A program made the position numbers and the translations under genes. Under the pieces are notes generated by a model, which saw only the letters and a program-made list of their open reading frames with translations, ran no database searches and was not told the origin of the DNA. Shown piece by piece: positions 26,843-35,036 of a DNA stretch of 53,840 nucleotides. This stretch comes from Nostoc edaphicum CCNP1411 (lineage in GTDB: Bacteria > Cyanobacteriota > Cyanobacteriia > Cyanobacteriales > Nostocaceae), in assembly GCF_014023275.1 (NCBI RefSeq), contig NZ_CP054696.1:1-53840 (forward strand), in the 5' to 3' direction. Within the stretch, counting starts at the first letter, position 1. Each line of letters begins with the position of its first letter.

Positions 26843-27094
26843 ATGTCTAATGTCACGATTAACCTGCCAGAAGAAGTATTTAGCGCCCGTCGCCTGAGTC
26901 CAGAAGAGTTTGTGCGTGATATGCGCCTCGCTGCTGCTATTTACTGGTATCAGAAGCAGGAAATCTCGATGGAGAAAGCCGCCTCTGTTGCTGGGCTAAA
27001 CCGCCGAGACTTTCTAGCCGTCCTAGCCCGTGAACAAGTGGATGTCTTCGCTGTTGATTTTGATGATTTGCAGAGCGAGTTAAACCGTGGCTGA
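26843..27094 (+). CDS. UPF0175-family antitoxin
   Basis: 83 aa from the ATG at 26843 (MSNVTINLPEEVF); the track-length frame starts 24 bp earlier without a good ribosome site. Family features are a short strand, then RDMRLAAAIYWYQKQEISMEKAASVAGLNRRDFLAVLA, a helix-turn-helix. It overlaps the PIN-like gene by 8 bp. UPF0175 proteins pair with DUF3368 PIN-like toxins, so this is the antitoxin and self-repressor. Confidence 0.87.
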   Translation: MSNVTINLPEEVFSARRLSPEEFVRDMRLAAAIYWYQKQEISMEKAASVAGLNRRDFLAVLAREQVDVFAVDFDDLQSELNRG

Positions 27095-27572
27095 ACTGCC
27101 TGCTATCAACACATCCCCATTAATTTTTTTGACCAAGGGCGGCTTTCTTGATTTGTTGCTCCTAATGGGATCATCAATTATTGTTCCCGATGCTGTAGCC
27201 ACAGAAATTCAGGCGTATGGGTCAGCAGACGTAACAGCAGTGACGCTCAATAATACTGATTGGTTGGTTGTACAAGAAACACCACCAGTCCCGAATGTGA
27301 TTCAAAGCTGGGATTTGGGTCTAGGTGAGTCAGCCGTACTGACCTGGGGCTATGTAAATCCAGGTACAGAAGTAATTCTAGATGATTTAGCAGCCCGTCG
27401 TTGTGCTGCCACTTTGGGAATTCCGGTACGGGGGACATTGGGCATCGTTATTACCGCCAAACAACGAGGGGTAATTCCTGCTGCACGTCCAGTTTTAGAA
27501 CAATTGCGCCAGTGTGGAATGTATTTATCTGACCGCGTGATCAATCACGCATTAGCATTGGTAGGGGAATAG
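27087..27572 (+). CDS. DUF3368 PIN-like toxin
   Basis: 161 aa, GTG start inside the antitoxin gene. PIN fold with NTSPLIFLTKGG (first acidic site replaced by the usual N-T-S form), VPDAVATEI, LGLGESAVLTWG and VILDDLAARRCAATLGI. The family is a predicted RNase toxin. The last 100 bp fall inside the large palindrome at the symmetry point, and a mirrored copy of that tail survives at 27959-28062. The parent plasmids therefore probably each carried this pair next to the junction. Confidence 0.87.
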   Translation: MAELPAINTSPLIFLTKGGFLDLLLLMGSSIIVPDAVATEIQAYGSADVTAVTLNNTDWLVVQETPPVPNVIQSWDLGLGESAVLTWGYVNPGTEVILDDLAARRCAATLGIPVRGTLGIVITAKQRGVIPAARPVLEQLRQCGMYLSDRVINHALALVGE

Positions 27573-27751
27573 ATTGACTCTCAAGCCGTGAGCGGATCAT
27601 ACCTGATGATGGTTAACGTGCTGCAATCATAAGCAGGTTTTATCAGCCAACGCCAGAATGAGGGTTGTAGCGATTGCGATTGATAAGTTGAAATTGATTC
27701 GGTGCGATCGCTTTCGTGACGCTAACGGAGTTACAATACTTTGGGTCATCA

Positions 27752-27779
27752 ATTACACGTTATCGGCATTACGTGTAAT
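27752..27779. other. Candidate recombination core site, junction 1
   Basis: ATTACACGT at 27752-27760 and ACGTGTAAT at 27771-27779 with a 10-nt spacer (TATCGGCATT). The same 9-bp arms with the same spacer length lie between the twin integrase genes (52354-52381). Tyrosine recombinases act on inverted core arms of this size. It has GGTCATCA on both outer sides. Confidence 0.65.
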
Positions 27780-27958
27780 TGATGACCGAAAGTATTGTAA
27801 CTCCGTTGGCGACACCAACGCGATCGCACCTCATCAATTCCAACTTATCAATCGCAATCGCTACAACCCGCATGATACCGTTGGCTGATAAAATCTGCTT
27901 ATGTTTGTAGCACGTTAACCATCATCAGGTATGATCCGCTAAAGGCTTGGTAGTCAAT

Positions 27959-28062
27959 CTATTCCCCTACCAATGCTAATGCGTGATTGATCACGCGGTC
28001 AGATAAATACATCCCACACTGGCGCAATTGTTCTAAAACTGGACGTGCAGTAGGAATTAGCC
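27959..28062 (-). pseudogene. 3' tail of a second DUF3368 toxin gene
   Basis: About 104 bp in opposite orientation to the intact toxin, ending in the same stop. It preserves the codons of LEQLRQCGMYLSDRVINHALALVGE with a few changes. The 5' part and the antitoxin are lost; the noncoding remainder up to 28174 shows nothing else. It is the right-half remnant of the same toxin locus. Confidence 0.85.
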
Positions 28063-28174
28063 CTATTTGGTTGAAATGTTATTTATAGTAAAACCTTACC
28101 TATTTTGTAATGTTTAAAAATAAGTCGTATCTCCACGCCTAAGACTTATAGATATTTATTACTTATGATTGATT

Positions 28175-29185
28175 TTATAATGCTCGTCTCTTGCGTTTAC
28201 TAGCGCTACGTCCTAACTTTTTAGCTTTGTAGTTAGATAGAGATTCCCAAGGGAAATAAACTAAGTAATTTATAATATGCTTAAATACCGCATTATGAAT
28301 TTTTGTTATTTCATTAAAAATAACTCCATTGCTGCCGGAGAATTCTTTTTTGTACATTTCACGAAAAAACTCATCTATTGATTTATTATCTGATAAAAGC
28401 AGATGTGCTTGCTTTATAATACTTAATTCAAAGCCTAATATTCTTGCAATTTCGCCATTGTAAAGTACTTCACCATTGTAAAACATTTCGCTTTTGTATT
28501 CTATACCTTTAATTTTTTTATTAGCGACATACTTGCCAAAGATAAAGTCTAATGTTTTTTGCAAAAAATACTCATCAGCTTCATAGATTAAAAATTCTAT
28601 TCCCCAAACCAAACTATTATATTTCTGCATTGTAAAATTCAAGTTACTTTCTACAGCAGAAAGTTTTGGCTTATGAGATTTCGAGTACTCATATACTGTA
28701 TGTTTAAAACGCTTTTTAATTTTTTCTGGTTGTAATTCTGGAAGTTCATCAATATATTTACGGTTTTGTTTTTTTGGGATTATCTTATTGTTTAACTTTA
28801 GGAGAATACGTATACATTCTAATGCAGATTCATCTGTAGAATATTGTTCTGTAAGGGTAACTTTGCTATAATTGTTTAAACAGTTTAAAAAGTTTTCCTT
28901 CAAAAGCTTATAACATTGTTCCTTAGATTCAGGAAATGTTATTTGTGATTCTATATTATTAAAATCAATATCTATTCGTTTTGGACACTTTTTCTCCATA
29001 TCTGTTTCAGATGGAGGATGAGTAAAAGCCGCAGTTATTGTTTTACCTAAACGAGTAGTATATTCTTTTTTTAGTCGTAATGGGACTTTACAATGTGGAC
29101 ACTGAAAAATACCATTATATTCTGCATAATCTGCTTCAGATGCTAGGACTATTCTTCCAGTAGCTATATGACGAGCTTCTTTCAT
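28175..29185 (-). CDS. Hypothetical protein with CoiA-like zinc-finger N-terminus
   Basis: 336 aa, Lys-rich. The N-terminus has CPHCKVPLRLK and, about 30 residues on, FTHPPS and CPKR. This resembles the Cys/His start of CoiA-type competence or nuclease-associated proteins, where H-x-P follows the CxxC. The rest is mostly helical with no visible nuclease motif. It ends in the basic RSASKRKRRAL. AT-rich codon use sets it apart from the backbone and suggests recent acquisition. It stands alone. Confidence 0.5.
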   Translation of the reverse strand: MKEARHIATGRIVLASEADYAEYNGIFQCPHCKVPLRLKKEYTTRLGKTITAAFTHPPSETDMEKKCPKRIDIDFNNIESQITFPESKEQCYKLLKENFLNCLNNYSKVTLTEQYSTDESALECIRILLKLNNKIIPKKQNRKYIDELPELQPEKIKKRFKHTVYEYSKSHKPKLSAVESNLNFTMQKYNSLVWGIEFLIYEADEYFLQKTLDFIFGKYVANKKIKGIEYKSEMFYNGEVLYNGEIARILGFELSIIKQAHLLLSDNKSIDEFFREMYKKEFSGSNGVIFNEITKIHNAVFKHIINYLVYFPWESLSNYKAKKLGRSASKRKRRAL

Positions 29186-29508
29186 ATTTAACTTTTAACT
29201 TAAAACTAATTTTAATATATAGCGTATCTTTAACCATTAGCTAGAACTTTTAAAATAATTTGAAAAGTTGGATAAGTTAGATGTTGTTAAAAAATAGTTT
29301 TAAAGCTGTTGATAGACTGTTATAAAACTAATTGATTCATTAATGGGGTACAGCCGGGATTGGGCATGGGGTAGGGCTAGAGTCGCACCTAAAACTACTT
29401 TTTGTCAATCAAAAAATACATTGGGGGTTTTGGAGCTATGCCGGAACAAAGCCACTCATAAAAAGACAGGATCATCGCCCGGCATACACTCCAAAACCCC
29501 CTCGTTCA
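29186..29508. other. Intergenic with a large hairpin
   Basis: 323 bp without a gene. It holds the inverted repeat listed at 29423-29501. No other signal seen. Confidence 0.5.
29423..29501. repeat. Inverted repeat GGGGGTTTTGGAG...
   Basis: Arms of 22-23 bp at 29423-29444 and 29479-29501 (GGGGGTTTTGGAG then CTATGCCGG, the partner having GTATGCCGG) enclose a 34-nt loop. There is no T tract, so it is not a standard terminator. Seventeen bases of the arm also occur at 3553-3569. It could be a small non-autonomous mobile or folded repeat. Confidence 0.65.
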
Positions 29509-30222
29509 TTAGGACTCAGTATCTTCAAAAACCATTGGTTTCAGGTTGGTTGTGCGCTTAGAAAAGCTCTTTAATAAGAACTTACTTATATGAGCCAGTC
29601 CAAAAAATGTACCTATGCCATCACTAGCATTTAAATAAAATACATAAGGAGAATCATCTCCTTCTTCTTGAGCGAACTCTTTCAAATATGTTATGTACTT
29701 TGAAAAGCAATACTTTAAATTCAAGGGGTGAATATATTTTGATTGTTTATTTGACCACATCTCATAAATTTCTGATTCGTCTAGCCAAATCTGACCATTC
29801 TGTAAAATGAACCTTCCCGCCGCTTCTAATGTTTCCTCAATCCATTCATTTGTAAATTTTAAATCGGGAAATTGTTCAGAGGCAGCCAAGAGAACAGGTA
29901 AAGGAACACTCCATACGGTTCTAAACTGCACAAAAGGAGGTTTATGTACTACTGTATATCCATTCGTGCTTGTACCCCAGTTTGAGATTGACCATTCATA
30001 CCAATTTTGTTCACCTGGATACATCTGTTGTTCTTCCGTTCCTAAATCACCCTGAAAAACATCTGGCGGCATTGGTACAAAAGCATGGAAATCAAATAAG
30101 CTTTGATTAGTATTTGCTTGCTCAAAAAACGCCTTCACAGATTGATTACTTCCCTCAACAGTTAAATAATTTTCAACAGAGTTAGACACGTTATTCTCTC
30201 CCGAATAAATTCTGAAAAGCAC
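29509..30222 (-). CDS. Api92-like / DUF1281-type protein
   Basis: 237 aa. It contains LTVEGSNQSVKAFFEQ, HAFVPMPPDVF, NWYEWSISNWGTSTNGYTV, and PFVQFRTVWSVPLPVLLAAS with FPDLKF. This series (Pxx-x, WxxxNWGT, then aromatic-rich WxxP and FPDL) is that of the ferredoxin-like Api92/DUF1281 family found on phages and plasmids. Function unknown. It is right-half cargo. Confidence 0.65.
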   Translation of the reverse strand: MLFRIYSGENNVSNSVENYLTVEGSNQSVKAFFEQANTNQSLFDFHAFVPMPPDVFQGDLGTEEQQMYPGEQNWYEWSISNWGTSTNGYTVVHKPPFVQFRTVWSVPLPVLLAASEQFPDLKFTNEWIEETLEAAGRFILQNGQIWLDESEIYEMWSNKQSKYIHPLNLKYCFSKYITYLKEFAQEEGDDSPYVFYLNASDGIGTFFGLAHISKFLLKSFSKRTTNLKPMVFEDTES

Positions 30223-30264
30223 TGATTAAACAGTTGACTATAATTGTCCCGACTCACACAAGCA

Positions 30265-30471
30265 TCAAAGGTAAGAATTTACTTGTTTCCCCTGAGTTGA
30301 CCATTTTTCATCTAGAAGGCGACAAGCGACATAAACAACATTTTGAGGATTGCGCTTGTGTCTTCCATTCGTACCCCAAGAACGGACGGTATAATCACCT
30401 TCATAACCTAAGACAAGTGAAAGCTCGTCGTAAGTTAACTGCCATTTTTTCTTAAACTCAATTGGGTGCAT
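30265..30471 (-). CDS. Small HTH-like protein, tandem paralogue 1
   Basis: 68 aa from the ATG at 30471 (MHPIEFKKKWQLTYDELSLVLGYEGD). About 80% identical to the neighbour at 30523-30729. The LTYDELSLVLGYEGDYTVRSWG pattern, then R-x-P and ACRLLDEKW, looks like a compact helix-turn-helix DNA-binding protein. Order, length and upstream sequence match the neighbour, so this is a tandem duplication. Confidence 0.65.
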   Translation of the reverse strand: MHPIEFKKKWQLTYDELSLVLGYEGDYTVRSWGTNGRHKRNPQNVVYVACRLLDEKWSTQGKQVNSYL

Positions 30472-30522
30472 AGGATTCAGGTATTTCAATAAATTAATTA
30501 GCAGAGACGCGGAGAGAAATTA

Positions 30523-30729
30523 TCAAAGGTAAGAATCTATAACTTTCCCCTCAGCTGACCATTTTTCATCTAGAAGGCGACAAGCAACATAAGCAACTTT
30601 TTGAGGGTTGCGCCTGTGTCCTCCATTTATCCCCCAGCAACGGACAGTGAAATCATTTTCGTAACCTAAGACGAGTGCTAAATCGTTGTAAGTTAATTGC
30701 CACTTTTTCTTAAACTCAATTGGGTGCAT
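30523..30729 (-). CDS. Small HTH-like protein, tandem paralogue 2
   Basis: 68 aa, MHPIEFKKKWQLTYNDLALV and so on. It lies 51 bp upstream of its paralogue at 30265-30471 and on the same strand. It differs in both the presumed recognition helix (ENDFTVRCWGINGGHRR against EGDYTVRSWGTNGRHKR) and the tail. Regulator role inferred from shape only. Confidence 0.65.
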   Translation of the reverse strand: MHPIEFKKKWQLTYNDLALVLGYENDFTVRCWGINGGHRRNPQKVAYVACRLLDEKWSAEGKVIDSYL

Positions 30730-30757
30730 AGTGTTAGCTATTTTCAGAAATTAATTA

Positions 30758-30950
30758 GTCGTGTCTGGCAGACATTATTAAGACATCAACCCTTGCCGTG
30801 GTGTCTTGCGGTGTCTGAACTGGTGTCCGAGGAGTGTCTAAGCTCTGTAAGGGTTTCAGGCTTTTGGTGTCTGCCGTGTCTGGGGTTGATGTCTCGCATT
30901 TTGCCCCGTTTTTACATCCCTTGAGCCAGACACCATCATTCTTTTTCGTG
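30758..30950 (-). repeat. Clustered GACACC/AGACA repeats behind the right ATPase gene
   Basis: Read on the minus strand, about ten AGACA or GACACC units follow or overlap the ATPase stop at 30936. They match the position but not the exact unit of the left cluster (23868-23962). An 82-aa frame through the repeats (30755-31003) is not called. Confidence 0.5.
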
Positions 30951-32786
30951 CAAGAGATGGATAATTCCTTCACCAATCCAATCCGCCAATCCTGCGCCCA
31001 CAATCTCGTACATCCACCCCTTTATTTGCTCAACAGTGAATCTTTCACCAGCCACTTTAAAGTTGCCCTTAAACTCTCTCACGTCAGCTTCAATCCGCTC
31101 AGTTCTGATGAAATATTCATACAGTTTTTGCGCCTGGGGTGATAGTTTCTTAGGTTCATCTTGGGTGTCACCTGCTTTGTTAGCAAGATTGAATTCCAGT
31201 TCATAAATGCGTTCTAAAGTGGCTTTATCGATGGTTGGCGGTTCATCACTGGTCAAACGTTTATCAAGCCGAAAATCAATTCGCTTGTGGTCAAGTTTAG
31301 GCAGTTCAATATCAATCCATTGCCCATGCCCTGGCAGTTTAATTTTACCCATGCCACTAGCTTTTGCTTCTGCGGTGATTGGGTCAATAGTTGCGATTAG
31401 TTCTACTTCTAACAGTGCCGCATCTCGAAGTTTTGATAATCCTTTGGCTTTAGCTAAGATTTCCATTGTGCGGTCGTGAGCTACGAACAAAGGAATCATT
31501 AATTGTTTGCGAGATTCGGTCATGGCACAGCGAAACCATTTACCAATAAAATCAGGGTCGGGCTTCCATTTTTCATCCTCACAATCGTCTGGCATTGGCT
31601 CAACAATGTTATCTGTCCAAGTTGTAAACTCCTCAGCGACTACACAGAAATGTTGGTTTGTGTCTCTTAAGTGTTGCGTCCATTGCTCCTCAACCATTCC
31701 GCTTTCACGATAGGCTTTGTAACGGCGGCGCATTTCCGCCATGTACCATTGCATAAAGTCGGCTATTTCCCTGTAACCAGTAATTAGATTCACCCCTCGC
31801 CATTCAACAGAAGTTCCATGTGGGTCAAGTACAAAGATTTGATTCCAGCCAGCAGAGCGCTTATGCCAAATAATTTCTCTAGTAGTCCAGGATTTACCCG
31901 CACCCATGCCACCAAATATTAAAGTGGGGTAGCCGATGGTGTTGTTAATCCAGCGATATTTGTCAGTGGGAGCGATTGCCGGCTGTTCTCCCCCAGTAAC
32001 TTTATCGTTGGGGTCAATCGTCCCCGCTAAAGTCTGACTCCCTTGCAGATAGGGCGTTTTCATCTCACGTAGCTGCTTGATGTACTCCGCCTTCTGTTGC
32101 TCGGTCATCCCAGCCGTTTGCGCCTCAAAAATGGCATCAGTTGCCTCCATTTGGGTAACTTCAATTTCCGTGTGGGCGTAAATCTCGGCTTTTTGGATAT
32201 CCACAGTGCGATCATTGGCCACTAGATCCAGGTCAGCTTGTAGTTGGACTTCTGCGATCGCAACGTCTCGGTAACTCTCTAGTAGCTCAGAACGTGCCGC
32301 CATCTCTGCCTTTGCAGCATCCCGTTTTTGGGCGATGTCCTCAAATACGGCTCTCTGTTTCTCCTCATACTGGCAATGGCGGAGCATCCACCCCGCAAGC
32401 GCAAACCCCAGGAATCCCCCAAACGCCCACAACGGCTTATATGGGTTGGTAGCTTTCACCAACCCGTTTACCCCCATTGCTGGGTCACGTACTACTTGGG
32501 GGGGCATTCCATCACTCTTCCACTGTGACCAATAAAATGGGGTCATGCGAAAAGGACGGTTATCTTTGTCCTGACACACCAATGTTTTTGAAGGGGTTTT
32601 GACACAGAAGTAGATCCGATCGCTGCTAGTTCCTTGCCACGCCATCGCCGCCGAGCTAATACCCACAGTCAAACTCAGCCCAATTGCAACAGCTTTCTTG
32701 TCCATTGGCAGGCGACCAAACCACAACATTAAACCCGATTGTTGCGACTCCGATAACTGTTTATGTTTGTCACTTAAATAATTCAT
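30936..32786 (-). CDS. Membrane-anchored P-loop ATPase, FtsK/TraD/HerA-like (right copy)
   Basis: 616 aa. The first 280 residues (two membrane segments and the helical linker up to GTIDPNDKVTGGE) are almost the same as the left copy. The motor core is then different: Walker A FGGMGAGKSWTT, LDPHGTSVEWRGV, Walker B-like HFCVVAEEFTTW and ESRKQLMIP. Similarity returns at IDKATLERIYELE and in the winged-helix-like end. It overlaps the membrane protein gene upstream by ATGA. Both Walker motifs are intact. Confidence 0.75.
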   Translation of the reverse strand: MNYLSDKHKQLSESQQSGLMLWFGRLPMDKKAVAIGLSLTVGISSAAMAWQGTSSDRIYFCVKTPSKTLVCQDKDNRPFRMTPFYWSQWKSDGMPPQVVRDPAMGVNGLVKATNPYKPLWAFGGFLGFALAGWMLRHCQYEEKQRAVFEDIAQKRDAAKAEMAARSELLESYRDVAIAEVQLQADLDLVANDRTVDIQKAEIYAHTEIEVTQMEATDAIFEAQTAGMTEQQKAEYIKQLREMKTPYLQGSQTLAGTIDPNDKVTGGEQPAIAPTDKYRWINNTIGYPTLIFGGMGAGKSWTTREIIWHKRSAGWNQIFVLDPHGTSVEWRGVNLITGYREIADFMQWYMAEMRRRYKAYRESGMVEEQWTQHLRDTNQHFCVVAEEFTTWTDNIVEPMPDDCEDEKWKPDPDFIGKWFRCAMTESRKQLMIPLFVAHDRTMEILAKAKGLSKLRDAALLEVELIATIDPITAEAKASGMGKIKLPGHGQWIDIELPKLDHKRIDFRLDKRLTSDEPPTIDKATLERIYELEFNLANKAGDTQDEPKKLSPQAQKLYEYFIRTERIEADVREFKGNFKVAGERFTVEQIKGWMYEIVGAGLADWIGEGIIHLLHEKE

Positions 32787-33334
32787 TTACTTCTCCTGCC
32801 ACCAAATAGAAAAAGCATTAATATCGCTAGAAATATGCCCACTCCTGCACCATCCATCCAGCTTGAAGATTCAGCAGTTTTTGGCTGATACACCTTTTCA
32901 ATTGAAGTATTAGCTGTACCAGTAGAAATCCGAGCTTCATTCCATTCACTAATCGGGTCGGAAAGCGCACACAATAACGCTAACGATGCACTGCAACCAG
33001 TCATTAAATTAGTAACGAAATTATTAAACCCTTCACCTGTTGCAGTGGCAGTAAAATACAGATGTGCAGTACCCACAGCTAAGAACATTCCAACAGGGTG
33101 AACCTGCAATAGATGAAAGGTAAAAATAACAGCACTGTTTAAGCAACTGCCAGCGACAATTTCACTTGCATTACCAGCACGTCTAAAAGTTCTACCTCTG
33201 TTGTTTTCTGGCAGTGGTGGTAATTGTTCGGGTTGTTTCTGTTGCTGATGTTGTTGTTGTGGTGTTTGTGCCAGCCCTTCATGCAAGAAAGGGCTGACGC
33301 TATGAGGATCTTCATTTCGTTTCCTTACTAGCAT
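32783..33334 (-). CDS. Conserved operon protein E, membrane protein (right copy)
   Basis: 183 aa. The same layout as the left copy at 21530-22078: Gln/Pro-rich start, hydrophobic segments with SCLNSAVIFTFHLLQVHPVG, and the C-terminal GAGVGIFLAILMLFLFGG then RRSK. More than 90% identical by eye. ATGA overlap with the ATPase gene is kept. Confidence 0.7.
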   Translation of the reverse strand: MLVRKRNEDPHSVSPFLHEGLAQTPQQQHQQQKQPEQLPPLPENNRGRTFRRAGNASEIVAGSCLNSAVIFTFHLLQVHPVGMFLAVGTAHLYFTATATGEGFNNFVTNLMTGCSASLALLCALSDPISEWNEARISTGTANTSIEKVYQPKTAESSSWMDGAGVGIFLAILMLFLFGGRRSK

Positions 33335-33355
33335 CAGCCTTACCTAATTAATTGA

Positions 33356-34072
33356 TTATCTGTCGCCTAACTTCTGCCACAAGTTACCCAACATTGCACC
33401 CCAGCCACGAACTGTTCCTGTTGCAGAAACACTAGAAGATGGTGCATGATTTTGGGATTGAATTGGTATAACTTCCTGGGGCGTTTGATTCGGCTCTAAT
33501 GCTCTTGAGCCATATCTTGCACGGGCTAAAAGTTGCTGGCGTTTCTCTCTCAGCCCTGTTGTGATTGCCTGCCGTTCTGCTTGCACAACTTGCCTGTTTT
33601 CTATGCCGCTAATTTTGTTCTCATGTCTCCACAATTCTGCTTGTAAATCATGGTGTAATTGGGCTGCAACTTCGGTTAATGCGTGTTTACGCTTTTGGTC
33701 AATTCGCAGTAAGTCGGCTCTATCTTGGGCATCTATTTTACTCATCTCTGAATCAAATTCGGAGTTGAGTTTGCGAATTTTGGCGATAGCACCCGCAACA
33801 TGAGAGCCGTATTGTTTACGAAGTTCAGTCCAAGTTACCTGACCTTTTGTTAACTTCTCCATCGCCTCAAAGACGACCTTGGCATTGTCCAAAAATGGTT
33901 CTAGTCTGTCAGATAATTCTTGGGCATTATTCGCATAATCAGCGAACTGTTCGAGCTTATTTATATCGGAAAGATAGCCCAGAATATCAGACTCAAACCC
34001 TCCCCATACTTGCGCTTTTTCATCAATATGGCTTGCATGACCAACGACCGGATTACGTATCGCAAAATCCAT
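33356..34072 (-). CDS. Conserved operon protein D, coiled-coil (right copy)
   Basis: 238 aa, nine differences from the left copy at 20792-21508 (for example GHAS for GHSS, MSKID for MGKID). The helical central region and Gly-rich C-terminus are unchanged. 12 bp behind protein C. Confidence 0.72.
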   Translation of the reverse strand: MDFAIRNPVVGHASHIDEKAQVWGGFESDILGYLSDINKLEQFADYANNAQELSDRLEPFLDNAKVVFEAMEKLTKGQVTWTELRKQYGSHVAGAIAKIRKLNSEFDSEMSKIDAQDRADLLRIDQKRKHALTEVAAQLHHDLQAELWRHENKISGIENRQVVQAERQAITTGLREKRQQLLARARYGSRALEPNQTPQEVIPIQSQNHAPSSSVSATGTVRGWGAMLGNLWQKLGDR

Positions 34073-34084
34073 TGCGTTATTCTC

Positions 34085-34528
34085 CTAATAAGGTATGTTG
34101 TCGTAGTCGATATCGCTCGACTCTTGGGGCAATTCATCCCAATAACCCATGTCCTCAAATCGGCTATAAATTCTCGTTGCTAATTGCCTTATGGGATCGT
34201 CAAAATCATCAGAGATTAAATCAAATCGCTTAGAACCAAACGCCAAGATATTTGCAATATCAGGGTCAATCCCATTGCCCAAGAATTGACCAAATGCAGC
34301 AGAGTATGGATGGTCATCAATGGTTTCATGAGTTGCTAAGAATTCGGTTCCTGTGAAGGGTGGGTAATCTTCACTCTCGAATATTGGTGTAGAAAGTGCC
34401 TCAATATCTGCCGAAATCATTGATGCCCATTCTTCAGGATTTTCCGCTCTGAATTGCTGCTTTCTTAGGGCGGAGTCGGTCAGAGGTGAGCGTCCCCAAT
34501 CGTTGGGATTTTTGTAGTCGAGTGCCAT
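34085..34528 (-). CDS. Conserved operon protein C (right copy)
   Basis: 147 aa, about 91% identical to the left copy at 20337-20780. Changes are scattered and mostly conservative; the YPPFTGTEFLATH and DDHPYSAAFGQFLG blocks are unchanged. Function unknown. Confidence 0.7.
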   Translation of the reverse strand: MALDYKNPNDWGRSPLTDSALRKQQFRAENPEEWASMISADIEALSTPIFESEDYPPFTGTEFLATHETIDDHPYSAAFGQFLGNGIDPDIANILAFGSKRFDLISDDFDDPIRQLATRIYSRFEDMGYWDELPQESSDIDYDNIPY

Positions 34529-34619
34529 TTGTTAGAATCCTTGTAACGATGTGTACTTGATGCACTTTCGGGTGAGGCGATTGCACTTACTTTGGTCGGT
34601 CGGGGCAATCGCTTCATTA

Positions 34620-34813
34620 TCAGTTTTCACAAAACTCAACAAGTTCAAAAACCTCCCTCTGCACTTGGTTTTGGCTTAATTCTCTTCGCTTGCCTTTCGA
34701 GTCATTGAAAATGAAAGGGGCATTGACTCGACAATTAGAGCGATGGCTGTAGCGCAGTTGTTGGCGCGGAATTGGTACAAATGATTACGCTGTAAGGCTG
34801 TCGTTGAAAGCAT
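34620..34813 (-). pseudogene. Conserved operon protein B, frameshifted (right copy)
   Basis: 194 bp against 195 bp in the left copy. A one-base deletion near 34759 (CGCGCCAACAACTGC against CGTGGTCAACAACTCC) shifts the frame after the codons for QRNHLYQFR. The ATG and stop positions are still aligned with the left copy. It overlaps the 3' end of the protein A gene. Loss here suggests the left copy serves both halves, or that the protein is dispensable. Confidence 0.75.
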
Positions 34814-35036
34814 TTGTTTGTCCCTCGACTTGGGAATATAACTCGATATTTAGGATGGCTTCATGAACCTCGAAAAGTGCTTGAATTGCATCACCGAGCC
34901 GGAGGTCATTTGACGTAGTGAATCGCTCTGATGCCTCTAATCTCATGTACTCTGGCGTTGCCCTCAACATCCTCAAACTCTCTTCGTACCCTTTGAGAAT
35001 TGCTAAAATTTGCTCTACAGTCAAAATTTGCTGCAT
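34785..35036 (-). CDS. Conserved operon protein A (right copy)
   Basis: 83 aa from the ATG at 35036 (MQQILTVEQILAIL), which has TTGGAG at a good distance; a longer frame starts 15 bp upstream. Homologous to the left protein at 19802-20038 through EASERFTTSNDLRLGDAIQA and HEAILNIELYSQV. It has a longer C-terminal tail (EGQTNAFNDSLTA). Confidence 0.68.
   Translation of the reverse strand: MQQILTVEQILAILKGYEESLRMLRATPEYMRLEASERFTTSNDLRLGDAIQALFEVHEAILNIELYSQVEGQTNAFNDSLTA

Larger units (their letters stand above)
27471..28062. repeat. Long imperfect palindrome at plasmid symmetry point 1
   Basis: Two arms of about 290 bp (27471-27760 and 27771-28062) are inverted copies with about 85-90% identity, centred at 27765.5 with a 10-nt spacer. 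The outer parts are the two tails of DUF3368 genes. The inner 35 bp have one mismatch. Since the arms have diverged, the structure has been stably kept rather than formed during assembly. Confidence 0.92.

Noticed and set aside
27743..27788. Hairpin telomere of a linear plasmid as the main explanation
   Set aside because: The centres at both symmetry points are non-palindromic (10 and 6 nt), the dyads match a tyrosine recombinase core, and fusion of two circles explains the flanks. Kept only as an alternative.
27471..28062. Assembly or library artefact (fold-back) creating the inverted halves
   Set aside because: The arms and the mirrored genes differ by many substitutions, indels, swapped domains and different cargo. 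A fold-back artefact would be identical.
30755..31003. 82-aa minus-strand frame with repeated DT-P units
   Set aside because: It runs through the GACACC repeat cluster and overlaps the ATPase end in another frame; composition follows the repeat.
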